DNA of 64,000 bases from Oasisia sp. SBJ-2009 (Eukaryota; Annelida; Polychaeta; Sabellida; Siboglinidae): assembly GCA_964017155.1 (NCBI GenBank), contig OZ024856.1:47038847-47102846 (forward strand). The letters run 5' to 3'. The notes below the pieces were generated by a model. It saw only the letters and a program-made list of their open reading frames with translations. It did not search any database and was not told where the DNA came from. Every line of letters starts with the position of its first letter. Position 1 is the stretch's first letter. The translations under genes and the position numbers were made by a program. Positions 27,326 through 40,377 of the stretch are shown in pieces.

Positions 27326-29388
27326 CATTATTTTGGGGATGGGGTGGTGGGGGGTGGAGGCAGGGAGACAAATGTGGAATATGAATATTGAATGTTGCAA
27401 TGAAATTTGAATAGTTTCTGGCACAATGCACATTCTTAGCATGTTTTTATATGCTAGGTACTTTATAATAAACATTCTAAATCGCAGTGATGTAGACCCC
27501 AGAATCGGTCGTTTTTCTACGATAATCATATTCGCTGCGGCTGAGAATTTGCACTGCTATAATTTCATATCACACCAGCACTTGTAGCAGCACCCGTATG
27601 CATGTCGTTTATGTCGTAACGTTCAGAATCCATTCGCAAAACACAGCAAACTGAAAACCGTATTCAGATACTGACAACAGCGAGTTGAATTAGACCACTG
27701 TACACAGTGTACCAGCAGGCTGTTTTTGGTTTAGCATACCAGAACAGGCCTATCTACTGGCTCCAATCACTGATGATCTGACCTGATATGTTTGGTTCAG
27801 TGCAGTGGTTCTGAGTTCACAATGTGACCCAGTTTCAGGACTCCCAGGCTAGGCCATTCCCCCAGGCAGGAGCCAGGCCAAGGATAGGTATCTCAGAAGT
27901 GATAACAGTGATGTTGTGTCAGAACAACTAGGCTAGGATCCCATCTCATCTGTCCCCATCTATTGATAAGTGTCTGACCAGCCAAACATGAAGGCACTGA
28001 TATGTGGGAGGCTTAACCCCCAGAATGTTTTATGGTGGGGTTGCTGGTGTACGTTTTTGACGAGTTGTGCGCTGGTGAGATATTGTTTGAAGAATCAGAA
28101 GGGGTGAATTTGTAGGGTTTTCATAAGTCTGGGGCTCCTTATATTCACCCTGTTAATTTTCAGTCTGTCTTGGAACCTTACCGCAATACCAGTTATGTCA
28201 CACAGGTCAGTAGTCGCATGTCTATCATCATTCCTGTAGACTAGTTATATTATCTATGTCTGTTGCTAATTTATTAATATTTATTTACTCAGTACATAAT
28301 CATATTTTAATATTAGAATTGATATCTTGAAGAAAAACTGTCCATCAAATTTTTTCATTAAGCCTTCTGTGAATTCCTGTTTTTTAGGAATACGACTAGG
28401 AGTCAACCCAACCTACCGCTGTGCCTGGGTTTACAAAACCATCTCTTTGTTTTATTGTCTTTCAATGTCTCCTGGGGCATTCCCAGTGCCTTGTTTTGTT
28501 GCCGAATGAATAAATTGTGTAGAACGAAAAAACAGAACTATGTGAGTCATTCCGATGGATTCTGACTGAGCATCATCTTCATGTAGTTTTCTTGAACGTT
28601 ATGTCCGCATTTGCAGAAAACGTCATTTATTGCCTGTGCTTAAAAGGGAAACAAAAGGAAAAAGTTACATGCTATGCACGTGAAAGAGTTAACACAGACA
28701 AACTATTTTGAACCGTAATTAAATTTTTAACATCAGTGGTTTATTAGTAAACAAATCTGAACATCAGATTCTATTCTATCGAGGTTTGTAAGTCGCACCA
28801 TTTTGACTGCTGTGTGACGTAGCCAATGTTACAGCAGATCTGTATATTTTATACTTAAAATAATCACCAGGTGGCACTGTGTTACATTATCGCGGAATAT
28901 GGGGAAACGAACATTATTTTCATCCAGAAATAGCTTAATTTTGGTTGCAACCACTAGGCCAACATTTTCAAGATAGAACTGAAGGCGCTGGTAAACCCGA
29001 TAAAGAAAACCCGTGGGCAGCCGAAATGTAGAGGCGAGTTACAATCCGAGGCGACATTGACAAGTGGCAGTGCAAAGTTTATTGTTTTGGTGAACAATGT
29101 CAACGAATCTGCGGAAAGGATGCTGTCAGAAACAGCTGCTATTGTGCATGCAGAGCCTGTCGGTGAAGGAACTATGCACTGAGCAAGGTCTTCATGAGTT
29201 CCCAGTGGTTTCACTCAGTCATGTTGTCATGCCACATTTTGTTGTCTTTGTTTCTGTAAACTCACAGTCACTGCTGTGGTACATCTGAGTAAAACTTTGT
29301 CCCTTAAATTTGTTCTAGGAACTGTACGGAATATTACAATTGTATTGCATTCCACACAGTTGTTTCGTGGCATAGGTTTGAATTTTGA

Positions 29389-29389
<1 letters not shown>
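27326..29389. other. Intron 1 stretch without recognised features
   Basis: No domain-bearing ORF and no clear terminal repeats. Mixed composition. Confidence 0.55.

Positions 29390-29483
<94 letters not shown>
29390..29483. repeat. (AC)n microsatellite
   Basis: About 90 bases of uninterrupted AC. The Val-Cys and Thr-His ORFs are artefacts. Confidence 0.97.
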
Positions 29484-29484
<1 letters not shown>

Positions 29485-31324
29485 GGCTAGTGTTTGTGGT
29501 ATAAAATACCGCACATGCGAAACATTTTTGGATGAGAAGATCACCAGTATGTTTTTGTGTACCATCTTTTTTGTGTCTAAGACCTGAGCCGAGCTGCTGC
29601 CAGTGGCTGTGGCCCTGAGCCCGAGCTGCTGCCAGTAGCTGTGGCCTTGACAGCGGTGACTCCTCGTCTCAGACTAATGACACGGTGACTAACCTGGTGC
29701 TCTGTCACTGTGGTGTCATAACAAACACTCACTTCTAGGAAGATATTGTGGTGAGCGGTGACGCCGTGGCCGGCTTCCAGGAAGGAAGCATCTGTTATGT
29801 GTTTTAAACAAATACGTCTGGTGCTCGTTTTCATTTATTTATTAACACATTCGTCATAAGGCTACACTAAATACGTTGCTACTGGCCACCAGATTGCCTT
29901 TATTAAGCCTGTAACAAAGTCTGCGATTTGAAAATTACGACCCATGCTGTGTAAACATTTACATCCAGTTTCAAAACAAGCTTTATTGGCAATATTGGCG
30001 AGGCAAGCTGAGTTAGCGCAATACCATTTGATATTCAACAATTTCCCTGTTTCCTATGTCCAGCACAGCAGACTTGTGGTAGAAATTACGACACTGGCAA
30101 ATTCTGAGTATATGAAGACTCTCTTGGCTTAATGACACAGCGTGACACGAGGTTGATGACCTGTGTAGTGCAGTAGGTTAAAATATTAAACATCCACAGT
30201 CTAGTGAATTTGTTATAAAATAATGACTTCTTATGCACCAATATCTTTGGAGATCATGCTTAGTGGTGTGACGAAACCAAGGGAATAAGCAATCTTATAA
30301 TTGTAACAATGCATGAGTCATCGACGGATGGATAAAAGTGCTACGAAGCTAAGGAGGATAGGAAGCATTAACGATATTGGTCTATTGGCACCGGCGGAAT
30401 GAAGCTATTGTTTGATTGATTGATTTAATTTAATATAAAATGTAAAACATTGTACAGATATACATAAAATAAAAATGCAAAGACACCAAAAAGTGCAAGC
30501 ACTTATTTCCATTGTGGTCCCTGTATAGACAGATACACACATATGCATGACAGACATTGACACAATATGACAAATATAACAATATTAAAACAACAATAAT
30601 AAATAAAATGGGATATATATATAATTAAAGCTATATTTCGTTGTAATTTGACACTAACAGGAATTGAATTCCACAATTCTATCAGTTATATCTTTGAGTG
30701 TCGACGTGGTTCCGCTTGACTAGACAATGCTTACACATGTATAGGTCATAGGGTCAGTATGTGTTGTTCCTGAATTGTGCCAAATTTATCATAGTAGTTG
30801 ATAACAACAGATTGCTATGTCATGTTGTGGTCATTGCCATTACATACTGCACTGTAATGTATTACAATTGAAACCTGTAATGTAAACAATATTTACAGTT
30901 ATAATATTTACCCTATTAATATGTGACCTATGTGACCTTCCAAAAATTACAGCCTGTTTGTGACAATTGGTCAAGTGGCTCAGTTGTCTGGTGACCGCTC
31001 ACATGCTGTGCTGATGACAATAAAACTCTGCACTGGTCATCAACATTTCAATTACAGGTTTATGGCATCTGATTAATTAATAACTGATAGCTTGAAAAAA
31101 GATACAGCCACTTTCTAGTCATAGGTGGTTTCAGGTTGGCTGTACATGGATGAGCATTCTTGCCTACTGTGACAGATGCTCTCAGTGTCTGTGCTGTTGG
31201 TGGGTCATGGCCACTGTGGCATGCGAGTGGACATTAGGTAGTTGTAAGATGAGATATTTGTGGACCCTGGGGCATGTGAGATGCTGATGATTAAACCACG
31301 CTGCCACCTGTGTTTCTCCTCTTG
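29484..31324. other. Intron 1 stretch, only a small local duplication
   Basis: A 40-bp segment, ccgagctgctgccagtgg followed by ctgtggccctgag, is tandemly doubled at 29588-29650. Otherwise nothing recognised. Confidence 0.55.
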
Positions 31325-32070
31325 TTGTCAATGATTTTTTCATTGCTGGCCATCTGCGTTCATACTAGTATAGGTGTCGAAATAGTGGTAGTCTGGTAGT
31401 CCGAGGACTACCAGAAACTTGGCCGGACTACCAAGGATGATGACAGCAGTAGTCTGATGGACTACCATATGTAACATTTTGGATAATTTTTCAGATTTTG
31501 TGTTTGTCATGTTATTTTGTTTAAATCTGGGCCATATGACTACCACATATATCTGAGGACTACCAGATTTCCCAACTCTGTAGTCCTGCTGGTTACCAGA
31601 AATTTTGGAGTTATTTCTACCCCTATGGTGGTTGGATTATACCTTAAATTTTGCCGTTGTAATAGGTTTTCGTAGAAGTACTTACCATTGTGTCTGTCAT
31701 CTAATAGACATATATATATATATATATATAAATATGGAAGATCTGTGTTTGTTTTGATGCATTCGTTCATTCAACCTGATGTTTTCATTGCTGACTGTCT
31801 GCATTCACACTTCAGATTGGATTATACCTTCAAATTTAGCCATTGTAATAGTTTTGGTAGAAATATTTACCATTGTTTTTATGATCTAATAGATATAAAT
31901 TATGGATAGATACTAGTTGATCTATGTTTGTTTTGCCACATCCATATATTCGACCTGACTTTTTCATTTCCGACTGTCTGTGTTCATATTTTAAGTTGTA
32001 TTATACCGAATTGGCCAATGTCGTAGGTTTTCTTAGAAATATTTACCATTGTATACATATATATGTTTTG
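31325..32070 (+). repeat. Three diverged tandem units, first interrupted by a MITE
   Basis: A unit of about 150 bases (cattgctgactgtctg, ggattatacctt, ttgtaatagg, atatttaccattgt) occurs at 31325, 31775 and 31955. The first is split by the element at 31369-31628. Confidence 0.7.
31369..31628 (+). mobile_element. ggactaccag-type MITE, full copy
   Basis: The terminal inverted repeats are ATAGGTGTCGAAATA on the left and, on the opposite strand at the right, ATAGGGGTAGAAATA (13 of 15). The interior repeats gactaccag. Uninterrupted neighbouring tandem units show the empty site. The likely superfamily is hAT, but no clear target duplication is seen. Confidence 0.7.
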
Positions 32071-32238
32071 ATGCCTTTGTGGTCATGTGGATGCCATTCA
32101 CAGCTTCAATCACACATTTTAATGCTGTCAACATTTTATTGGGGACCGTAAATGCTTGACAATGTGAATGCATTTTTACTGCAATTCTTCGTGAAATAAA
32201 TGTACAATTTAATAATCATATTTTAATGACTTTTTCAG

Positions 32239-32377
32239 TTTCCGGAACATGGATTATACGGCCTGGAAGATAAAATACTCTTGTTCCGGCACGATCAAAA
32301 GGACCCAAACATACTCAAACATGTCGAATCCATATCAGAGGTGGTCGCAGACACACTCATCGAAGTCGTGCTCTCGG
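32239..32377 (+). CDS. PRKD: PRKD exon 2, rest of N-terminal ubiquitin-like region
   Basis: The acceptor tttttcag precedes TTTCCGG. The translation is FPEHGLYGLEDKILLFRHDQ, then KDPNILKHVESISEVVADTL and IEVVLS. This is the highly conserved second half of the PKD N-terminal domain; the KILLFRHD and IEVVLS stretches are diagnostic. The donor is CGG|gtaagt, phase 1. The exon lies after a roughly 29-kb intron and joins the C1a exon to give VVLS-A-NTT. Confidence 0.95.
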
Positions 32378-34075
32378 GTAAGTTGACAGAGCCACCTGGT
32401 GGCAAAAAACTGTACTCAATTTAACATAAATTCAGTTACTACACATAGTGATTTTTTAATGCAACGATTTTGTTAATTAAAGATTTAAAAACGTTTCTTA
32501 TAGTTATACCTCAGGTGGTATTTATTTTAACTTTGGACCTTCCTGCAATTTTCCCTATATATAAACCAAATACTTTGAGTAGAAATAGAAGTAGATGGTA
32601 AAAAAGTAAAAGTTTGTAATTTGCATGTTTTAGCAATTTTATTACTTAATATGCACAGTGTTTACTTTTGCTAAAATCACCAAAATGATCAACTTCTACC
32701 ATGAGAGGAATTATTAATTACCTTATTCTAAGGCATATAAACCTTATTCTAAGGCATATAAACCTTATTCTAAGGCATATAAGTATAGAACAGGATCAAA
32801 TTTTTTTTCATTTTCTTGTCAAATGTTTGGGACTGAAACATTATATATTATGTTAAATGCTCAATAATTATTTTGAACCCATCTTTGCTAAGGAATAGCA
32901 CGTGAATGACGCCATGTACAGGGTTTGTACTTCTGCCACGCTGTCTGTAAAACACAGCAAACACAATAGATTATATCACAGCCCTGGCAGTGACCAGGAA
33001 ATGTTACCATTGTTGGGGAATTGAATAACTCAATTTTGTAGGCGGGTGTTTTGCATAGTAATGAAATGTCAGCCAAAGTTGGGCCTTCATGGCCCATCGC
33101 CAATGTGGGACGATGTTTATATTTTGTAATGAAATTCGTTTTAAACAGCTATTTCTGTCATCATTGTTCTGTCTGTTGTACTTGAGTTCAGTGCATTTGG
33201 TTGAACTGTTATTGCATTCAACGAGACAACTAATAACGGTATAATGGTTCAGAAAACAACGTCAATTACACCGGTTTACAGTAATGATTACGTACGTTTT
33301 GAAGCAAGCATGATGAACAACTTAATAGGAAGCAGACAAATATGTTAGACAACTTTTTTTCTACCCTGTACACTATTCAAAAAGTAAAATAAATATGGAG
33401 GTGCTTAGCAGCAACTAAAAATCGGGTCAGAATATAACTATTTAATTTCATTTTGTGTCTATGAAGTTTTTATTTCTTTGTCCGCATTGAACCAGGAATT
33501 ATAATTGGTCCATCTGGCAGTAAAATGTACACAATGAAGCATATTGTGAAAATGCACCTACCAACATTTCTGGCATGTTGCCTGTGAACACTATTTATTT
33601 CCATTTTTCCGTTGTACACACGTCTGTGACATGATTAGAATAGGCATAGACTAGGGTATGCTGGTTGGTCTGCAACGATTGAATCATGATGAAGTTTTTA
33701 TAATTCAGATTCTGGCATGACCCCCTTAATTAAGGTCACAGGAATCAAGCTTGTCACATGTGTCAGATGGCAATTTGTGGAACAAACCAAAATATTCTAT
33801 AACATGAAAGCTTCGTCATGCAAATATGGTGGCAATGTGTTGAAATGGTAGCATACAACTTTTGAGAAAAAACAAGTGGTAGATCGCAGAAGTTTGTATG
33901 GAAATGTACGGAAGAGAACTAGTGGGTTTGGCAGGGAGTGGAAATAAAAATCACAACCACAACTTAATCTATGTATAAAATGTGTATGTTTTTACCAGTA
34001 ATCTTTTTTATTATTGTATATACATTTTTAGAAACTTTACTTTACACTGATAATGATGTCACAGGTTTTGTTAAT
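32378..34075. other. Intron 2 stretch without recognised features
   Basis: AT-rich; a 22-bp unit (accttattctaaggcatata) is tripled at 32720-32780. Nothing else stands out. Confidence 0.55.
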
Positions 34076-34083
34076 ACTATAAT

Positions 34084-34254
34084 CACAGGGCTGGACAAAA
34101 TCATGATTTTTTCCAATAAATCGAATAAATCAGATTTTTTCGATTAAATCAGATTTTTTCGATTAAATTGATTTATTTGATTTTTTCAACATTCTTGACA
34201 ATCATAAGAAATAATATGTACCCCTGTAATTGGGAAAATAAATAAAAGTGGAAT

Positions 34255-34298
<44 letters not shown>

Positions 34299-36147
34299 CT
34301 TTATTGTCCTTAAAAAGGATATGCATTGTACAACTCATGATCGACAATATATGGGATGGTCACAACAAAATGCAAGTGAATTCCAGATGTATCCACTACA
34401 AGAACAGTTCAACCGGTTGACAGCAATATGAATCATTTAGAATATAAGAGGACGAAGGTGTGCCTCAGTGCTGCCACCTAACGTACAGGAGGACACCTTC
34501 ACTTTTTTTACTATATAACGGTAAATACTATGGGACAAGATATTATCCGAGAGAATATCTCAGATGTGTTCACATGGTAAGTATTAATAATAAAAACTAA
34601 AATTAATGCTAAATTTTATGATTCTAATGGCCACAGGCACAAACCTCCTGCTATTGCGAGATGTTTTTACATTTTATACAACGGTATCTCCTTCGAGACG
34701 GAAGTACATGGAAGAACGTAGAGAGCGGGTGATCAGACTCAGTAGCGACAGCACGAGCTTTCTTCAAAATTGCATGGTCGATTATTTCAGAGAGCATTGG
34801 TGTAGGTAAGCCAATGATCTTGGTGGAAACGTGTGAGATTTTCAGAAGCCTGTTACGGTTTTTCACCGAAAGAGCAGGGTAGTAACAAATGCTGCAGTAG
34901 GTTATGAGAGGCTCAATTATGCTACGGTAAAGACGTAGAAGAAGTAGTGGATCAACGTAGAAAGCTCGTAACTTTCAAAGAACGTGCAGTCGCTGCTGAG
35001 ACTTTTTCTGCACGGCTGTAACATGCTTTGTAAATGACAGTTTTTCATCTAAGATAACACCAAGGTACTTGAAAGAATCAACCTGTTCCACAGGTTCACC
35101 GTTGATGACAATAGGACTATTGACAGTTCTATTTCGACGGAAGTCAATGCACATTTCTTTGGTTTTGGAAACATTCAGATGTAGAAAATTGTTACTGCAC
35201 CAACTCGAGAAACGTACCACTGAGGAAACATATGACTGGTATGAGGCAAAATCACTCAAAAGAGCGAGCATGGCTGTATCATCAGAAAACCTCACATATT
35301 GGGTAGATAGATCCACACTCCGACAGTCATTTGTATACAAAATTTGTACAAAAATGGGCTCAGGACACAACCCTGAGGCGCACCTGTGTTGCTAACAATC
35401 ACTGGTGACTTTATGTCACCCACTCGAACACACTGCGGGCGATTACTTAGGAAATTGAAACCCAGTGAACAAATGCGGCTGGAACTTCTAGTTTCTGTAG
35501 TTTATCAATCATGACATGCCTTTGTATTGTATTAAATGCTGAACTGAAATCTATAAATAGGATTCGAGCATAGTTACCAGCTGTCTCCATGTGTTCGAAT
35601 AGTTTGTGTAGAAGGCAAGCTATTGCATCATCAGTGCCTCTTCTTGAACGGTAAGCGAACTGATATGGGTCCAGTTGAAATTGAACATGTGGGAGAATGT
35701 GAGACAAAATCAGTCTTTCAAAACATTTCATGACGATGGACGTTAGGGCCACAGGTCTGAAGTGGTTTAACTCTGACGGTGATGACACTTTAGGGATGGG
35801 TACCACTATAGACGTTTTCCAGATGGTAGGAATCACACCTGTATCCACAGACTGTTTAAACAGTGGCTGAAATAACGGACCTAACTCAATTGCACATAAT
35901 ATACCCAATAGGCTGAACATTTCATTCTTAGCATTTCTAAAGAATTAAAGCAAAGTTGTTATGTACAAATTTAAACTTTATTTTAAAATACATACAGTTA
36001 AATCAACTGGTAGTAGCACGCAACGTAAGTATAAATTTAAGATAATCTGAAAAAATCGAAAAAATCAGTGTCTTGATTTTTCAAGTTGACTAAATCAATG
36101 ATTTAATTGACGATTTAATCAATTTGATTAAATCAATGCCAACCCTG
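34084..36147. mobile_element. hAT-like element carrying a nested LINE
   Basis: The left end CACAGGGCTGG and right end CCAACCCTG are inverted, followed inward by aatcaatttgatt/cgattaaatc-type text on both sides. An exact 8-bp duplication ACTATAAT flanks it (34076-34083 and 36148-36155). The interior is split by the LINE below. Confidence 0.75.
34257..35945 (-). mobile_element. Non-LTR retrotransposon, minus strand, broken
   Basis: Read on the minus strand, RT text starts with PLFQPLFKQSVDTGVIPTIW, then VVPIPKVSSPSELNHFRPVA, LTSIVMKCFERLILSHILPH, QFAYRSRRGTDDA and LFIDFSSAFNTI (first catalytic Asp). After a frame break come YTNDCRS, VRFSDDTAMLALL, NVSKTKEMCIDFRR and FKYLGVILDEKLSF. The expected F/YxDD is FSDD here, with Ser replacing Ala. 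It ends in a (ATTG)n tail at 34257-34297, typical of CR1/L2/Rex-like LINEs. The endonuclease is missing and the frame is broken, so it is inactive. Confidence 0.88.
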
Positions 36148-36254
36148 ACTATAATGAATGGTAATTATATATTTTTTTGTATAAAATATCACTTTATTAA
36201 CATAAATAGTATTGTTTTAGCATGATGGTTTTGTGTCTGAATACAATGATGTAA

Positions 36255-36312
36255 AATGGCCATGAGCTTGGTGGATACCAGCGCTATAAAAATTGCCATT
36301 ATTATTATTAAT
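36255..36312 (+). mobile_element. SINE 3' fragment
   Basis: ccagcgctataaaaattgcc followed by (ATT)n matches the GCGCTATAAA plus ATT-tail end common to animal SINEs. Confidence 0.35.
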
Positions 36313-36863
36313 CCAGCACAATACAGTTTGGTGATTAAAATGAATATTATCAGCCAAAGAAATACTTCCACAGAGTGTTATGTTATAATTAATAACTGAA
36401 AACATTATAATATGATGCATGGTTATGACACTTGCCATGAAGACGCTGCAACGGTCCTGAAATGTTATGATTTTAATTGTAATAAAAGAGATAGTAGATC
36501 TACATGATAGTGTATCAAATCACACATATGATAATGAATAGTATACATTGACGACATTGTATTTATCTTGGGATGAAATAAAAATAATGTGATTAAAATA
36601 ATTAACATTGATTAAATATATTGAAATTATAGCTCTGTAGTGATTCACTGCGAGTCTGTAATTTCAGTCATCAGTTTAACATAATAAAACTATAGCAGCG
36701 CTTAATTGCATACAAAAGTAGTACTTCTCAGACATGCTTAAAATGTACAATACACATAACCATAGGGGTGAACAGAGTAACCTGTGAACCATCTTTACAG
36801 ATGTAATGTCTTCATTTGCTGCGGTACTGCTGTTATTTATTCACTGCGGTCCTGTCGTTGCAG

Positions 36864-36995
36864 CGAACACGACAATGGAAGAGCTACAGATCCGACCTCA
36901 CATACTGTTTGTTCATTCGTACAAATCTCCACATTTCTGTGATTTCTGCGGAGAGATGTTGTTTGGCATCGTGCGACAGGGTCTCAAGTGTGAAG
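36864..36995 (+). CDS. PRKD: PRKD exon 3, first part of C1a
   Basis: The acceptor is gttgcag. The translation (A)[20 protein letters not shown], then [20 protein letters not shown] and KCE(G) carries the first His and first three Cys of a C1 zinc finger (H-x12-C-x2-C-x13-C). C1a binds diacylglycerol or phorbol ester and brings PKD to membranes. The donor AAG|gtcagt is phase 1, splitting the C1 domain before its fourth Cys. An open frame extends upstream to an ATG at 36806, but the acceptor and the family alignment place the border at 36864. Confidence 0.95.
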
Positions 36996-38012
36996 GTCAG
37001 TGGCAAGGTCAAGGTTATTTAACAAGACGGGCTAAATAATCGGACCAAGACGATTGGTCCGCTGGATAAAAATTTCAGAAAATAATTAAATCCATTTTTG
37101 ATAGTGTCCTCTATATTATTAAAATTTCATATATCATTTATTAGCAGATTTTCCCCCATGAAAAAATTGATAATAATTATAAATACTTAGTAAGTGGCGC
37201 CATTTTATTATAACTGTGAATGTTGATGTTCACTCGTTGATGCAGTTGGATTATTAATGCTTCTGCGGTATTGCTGATGAGCAGTAGTTTATATAAGCGC
37301 TGGCTGTAAAGTTGGTGAAATCAATCGTTGCCACAAGGAAAATGCCAGCTGATGCAGTCTTTTGATCGTGGGTAGAGTTTAAGCCACTGTGTCAATGTTG
37401 ACCCAGGTGTAGCCAACGCAGCTTGACTTCTGGGATTACAGTGCATAAAGACGAGTACAGTACGGGCGGGAAACGATTCTGCAATCTTACAGTTTTCAGT
37501 TAAACGCAGGTTGCGTATGTTGCGTGAAAAATACGTGTGAAAAAGTAATTGCGTTGCACATATGTCTCCCAGAAACGTGCAGGATTTACACGGAACTACT
37601 GCTGCTAAAAGTGTTTCTGATCATCACAAAATCAAAGTGACAAATCGTGCAGATTAGAGTTCTGAAAACCTTCACACATGATGTGATATTTCTGAATTTA
37701 ACTCCACAGAATTGTCAGTAGCATCGATGTATGTTAGTCGATAGGTGGCACCACCATTGCAATTGCAATTTATGTCACATTGAATGCTTGCCGTATTTAG
37801 TGACTGTTCGTGGCCACCCCTAGTGTATACCCTAGCAAATCATGTGACAAAATCTGAGCCATGTCACTGGTGCGTGACAATGGTCTACATTAGATGTATC
37901 GAAACATTGCAAGTTTCAAACAGTAATACTCCAAAGTAAATGTAAATCCTAGCAGTCGATAAAAACTGTGCAGCCATAAACGTTATGCCTTGTGTCGTTC
38001 TGTCGTCTGCAG
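36996..38012. other. Intron 3 (inside C1a), nothing recognised
   Basis: Plain intronic sequence between the two halves of C1a. Confidence 0.6.
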
Positions 38013-38158
38013 GCTGTGGACTCAACTTCCACAAGCGCTGCGCCTACAAGATCCCAAACAACTGCACCCACATGAGGCGGCGCCACTCCACCTACGGCTC
38101 CAGTCGCATCGGCTCCTTCCAGCTGCCTCCAGAGGGCGCCATTAGGCAAAACTCACAG
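38013..38158 (+). CDS. PRKD: PRKD exon 4, end of C1a and start of linker
   Basis: The acceptor is gtctgcag. The translation (G)CGLNFHKRCAYKIPNNC completes C1a with C-x4-H-x2-C-x7-C; THMRRRHSTYGSSRIGSFQL and PPEGAIRQNSQ follow. The basic RRRHS stretch resembles the basophilic segment after C1a in vertebrate PKDs. The donor CAG|gtaaat is phase 0, so either the linker/C1b exon at 44401 or a microexon could follow. Confidence 0.95.
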
Positions 38159-38916
38159 GTAAATACCCGCTCGAGATGTCGGTGAAGTGTGGTGGTGATA
38201 TCTCGCTTACATCCCCACCCCCAGGGCACACAGTCAAGGGGAGGCGTGTCATCGTTACAGCACCGTGATTGTTTGTCAGTTTGGTGACAGTTACGCCATC
38301 TAGAGAGTTGTCCGCCATCTGTTGTCAGGTAGGAGAAAGACCCTCTAGAAAAAAGCGTAATGTACCGAAACATGTAAGTAGGTAATTATAAATAGCTGTC
38401 GGTTATGAAATGCGTTGTGCATTGTATTCCGAGGCCACTGGTGTGAGGATAGAAGGAGGCATCCGGACCTCGGCTCCTGGGCGGGGATGCTATTACAATG
38501 CACCAAAGTTAGCATATTGACATTTATATAACACTTGGTGGGTTTTCTTCAATTACAATTTCCTTATTTTCGCCCACCACAGTGATGTAACTACTGTAGT
38601 TAACGTTTCGTCCGTAGGGTAGGGGTGGTTACCCTTTGGCAGGCCAGATTTATCCCACCCTCCTGGTTTCGGATCACTGCTTCCCCTGCGATAAACACAA
38701 GGGACCAGTGGTTTTAAATGTCTCATCAAACAAAGTTGAATGAATGATATTGTTCAGTTTTCAAAATGACTAAAGGTTGACTCAAAGTCAGGTTGTCTTA
38801 GTTAACAAACTAGCACTCTACTAACCAAATACTGGATCCCATTTGGTGATGTAGTTAGGTAACAGTAATATAATTTAAAGGTTTTAACTTTGAAGTTTTC
38901 CCTGAAGACTTGTGAC

Positions 38917-39264
38917 ACCTTGTGACACCATGTGACACCTTGTGACACCTTGTGACACCATGTGACACCTTGTGACACCTTGTGACACTGTGTGACACCA
39001 TGTGACACCTTGTGACACCTTGTGTCACTTGTAACACCTTGTGACACCGGGTGTCACCATGTGACACCTTGTGACACCTTGTGACACCTTGTGACACTGT
39101 GTGACACCATGTGACACCTTGTGATACCTTGTGACACCGTGTGACACCTTGTGACACCGTGTGACACCTTGTGACACTGTGTGACACCGTGTGACACCGT
39201 GTGACACCTTGTGACACCTTGTGACACCGTGTGACACCTTGTGACACCTTGTGACACCGTGTGT
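38917..39264 (+). repeat. 10-bp minisatellite (gtgacacctt)
   Basis: About 34 units, with variants gtgacaccgt, gtgacaccat and gtgacactgt. It lies between PRKD exon 4 and microexon candidate A. Confidence 0.95.
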
Positions 39265-39351
39265 AAAGTCTCAGTCACCAACGTCTGCTGTTTCAGTTAA
39301 ATTTATTTATCCTTTACTGACATGTGAAGGTAAATTTTGTTGTTGTTTCAG

Positions 39352-39396
39352 TCAAGTTTCAGCCAAGTTGGTGTTTCTGGAAAGTCTCAATCGAGT
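39352..39396 (+). CDS. Microexon candidate A in the C1a-C1b linker
   Basis: This is a 45-nt open segment between tttcag and AGT|gtcagt, phase 0 on both sides, encoding SSFSQVGVSGKSQSS. Near-identical segments occur at 40863 and 43570, and the constitutive exon at 44401 begins with the related SSLS after the same tttcag. The serine-rich peptide would lengthen the interdomain linker by 15 residues. The donor lacks G at -1, so splicing strength is uncertain. The coding reading is an inference from conserved frame and borders. Confidence 0.4.
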
Positions 39397-40377
39397 GTCA
39401 GTGACACTTATTTTTAATGTCACCTTTTAGCATTGTGCAGTTTGTTTTAATCTCATTCATGTGACACGGTTTCCTAGTTGTTTTTATGCACTCTTTGATT
39501 TCAGTAGTTTGCGTTTTATTAACAGCTTGTGTTTTTCATTTAACTGCTTTTAATGTTTTTTTCCATTAAATGCTTTTAATGTGCCATTATTTGCAATTTG
39601 TAGAGGTTTTGTTTCAGTGAAACGTATTTATGTCACAGAGGTAGCAAAATATTTTTTGTCAGAATTGTTTTTGTCTGTTACATTTCATTTCTGGTGTTTT
39701 AGTCAAGTCTGAGATTGTGTGAGTTATTTAGCAGCCAAATTCTGTTGTAGTGTTATACGTAGTATCAATTCAGCTACATTGCGACATTGTGTTTCGTTGA
39801 CATTTGTTAGTCAAGTAGAAATCTGGATACAGTGCAAGTCAGTGCGTTTAAATAAAATCAAATTATGCTTTTCTTATTAGTCCAGTAACAGTAATGCTAA
39901 TAATTACATATTTATCAAATGTTGTGCATTCAGAATAAAAGTAATGCTTAGAGTTGCATAAAATCCGGAATTAATAAAATGCGACTAAAATGATATACAG
40001 TATGCTTGCAGTAAACATTTGATGAGTTATGTATGTATTACTAAAGGTATTAATATAATGCAAAAAAGTATGCACAATAGTGATGCAAATATGTTTATTA
40101 ATAAATGAATTACTTATTATCCTTGTTAATCTACTCAATCCAAACATCTGAATTATGAAAATATGGTGCACAGGAAATATGACCAAGTTTTTAAGAAAAA
40201 GTAATACAAATATAGTGGAAGCTTGAATCAGGGGAGCAAAAGGCAATAATTATAAGAAAACTTCCAGAATTCATCCTGAGCATTATGGATGATTGAAGAT
40301 ATAAAGTGGAAATGAAATACAGTATCAAAAATATTATGTTTGGGTTATGTCTATGGAAGATATATATTGTTTCAAAT

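Noticed and set aside
36806..36863. Hydrophobic signal-peptide-like start ([15 protein letters not shown]) in front of C1a
   Set aside because: It lies before a good acceptor (gttgcag at 36863), and family alignment and phase both put the exon start at 36864. It would only matter if an alternative start were shown in RNA.
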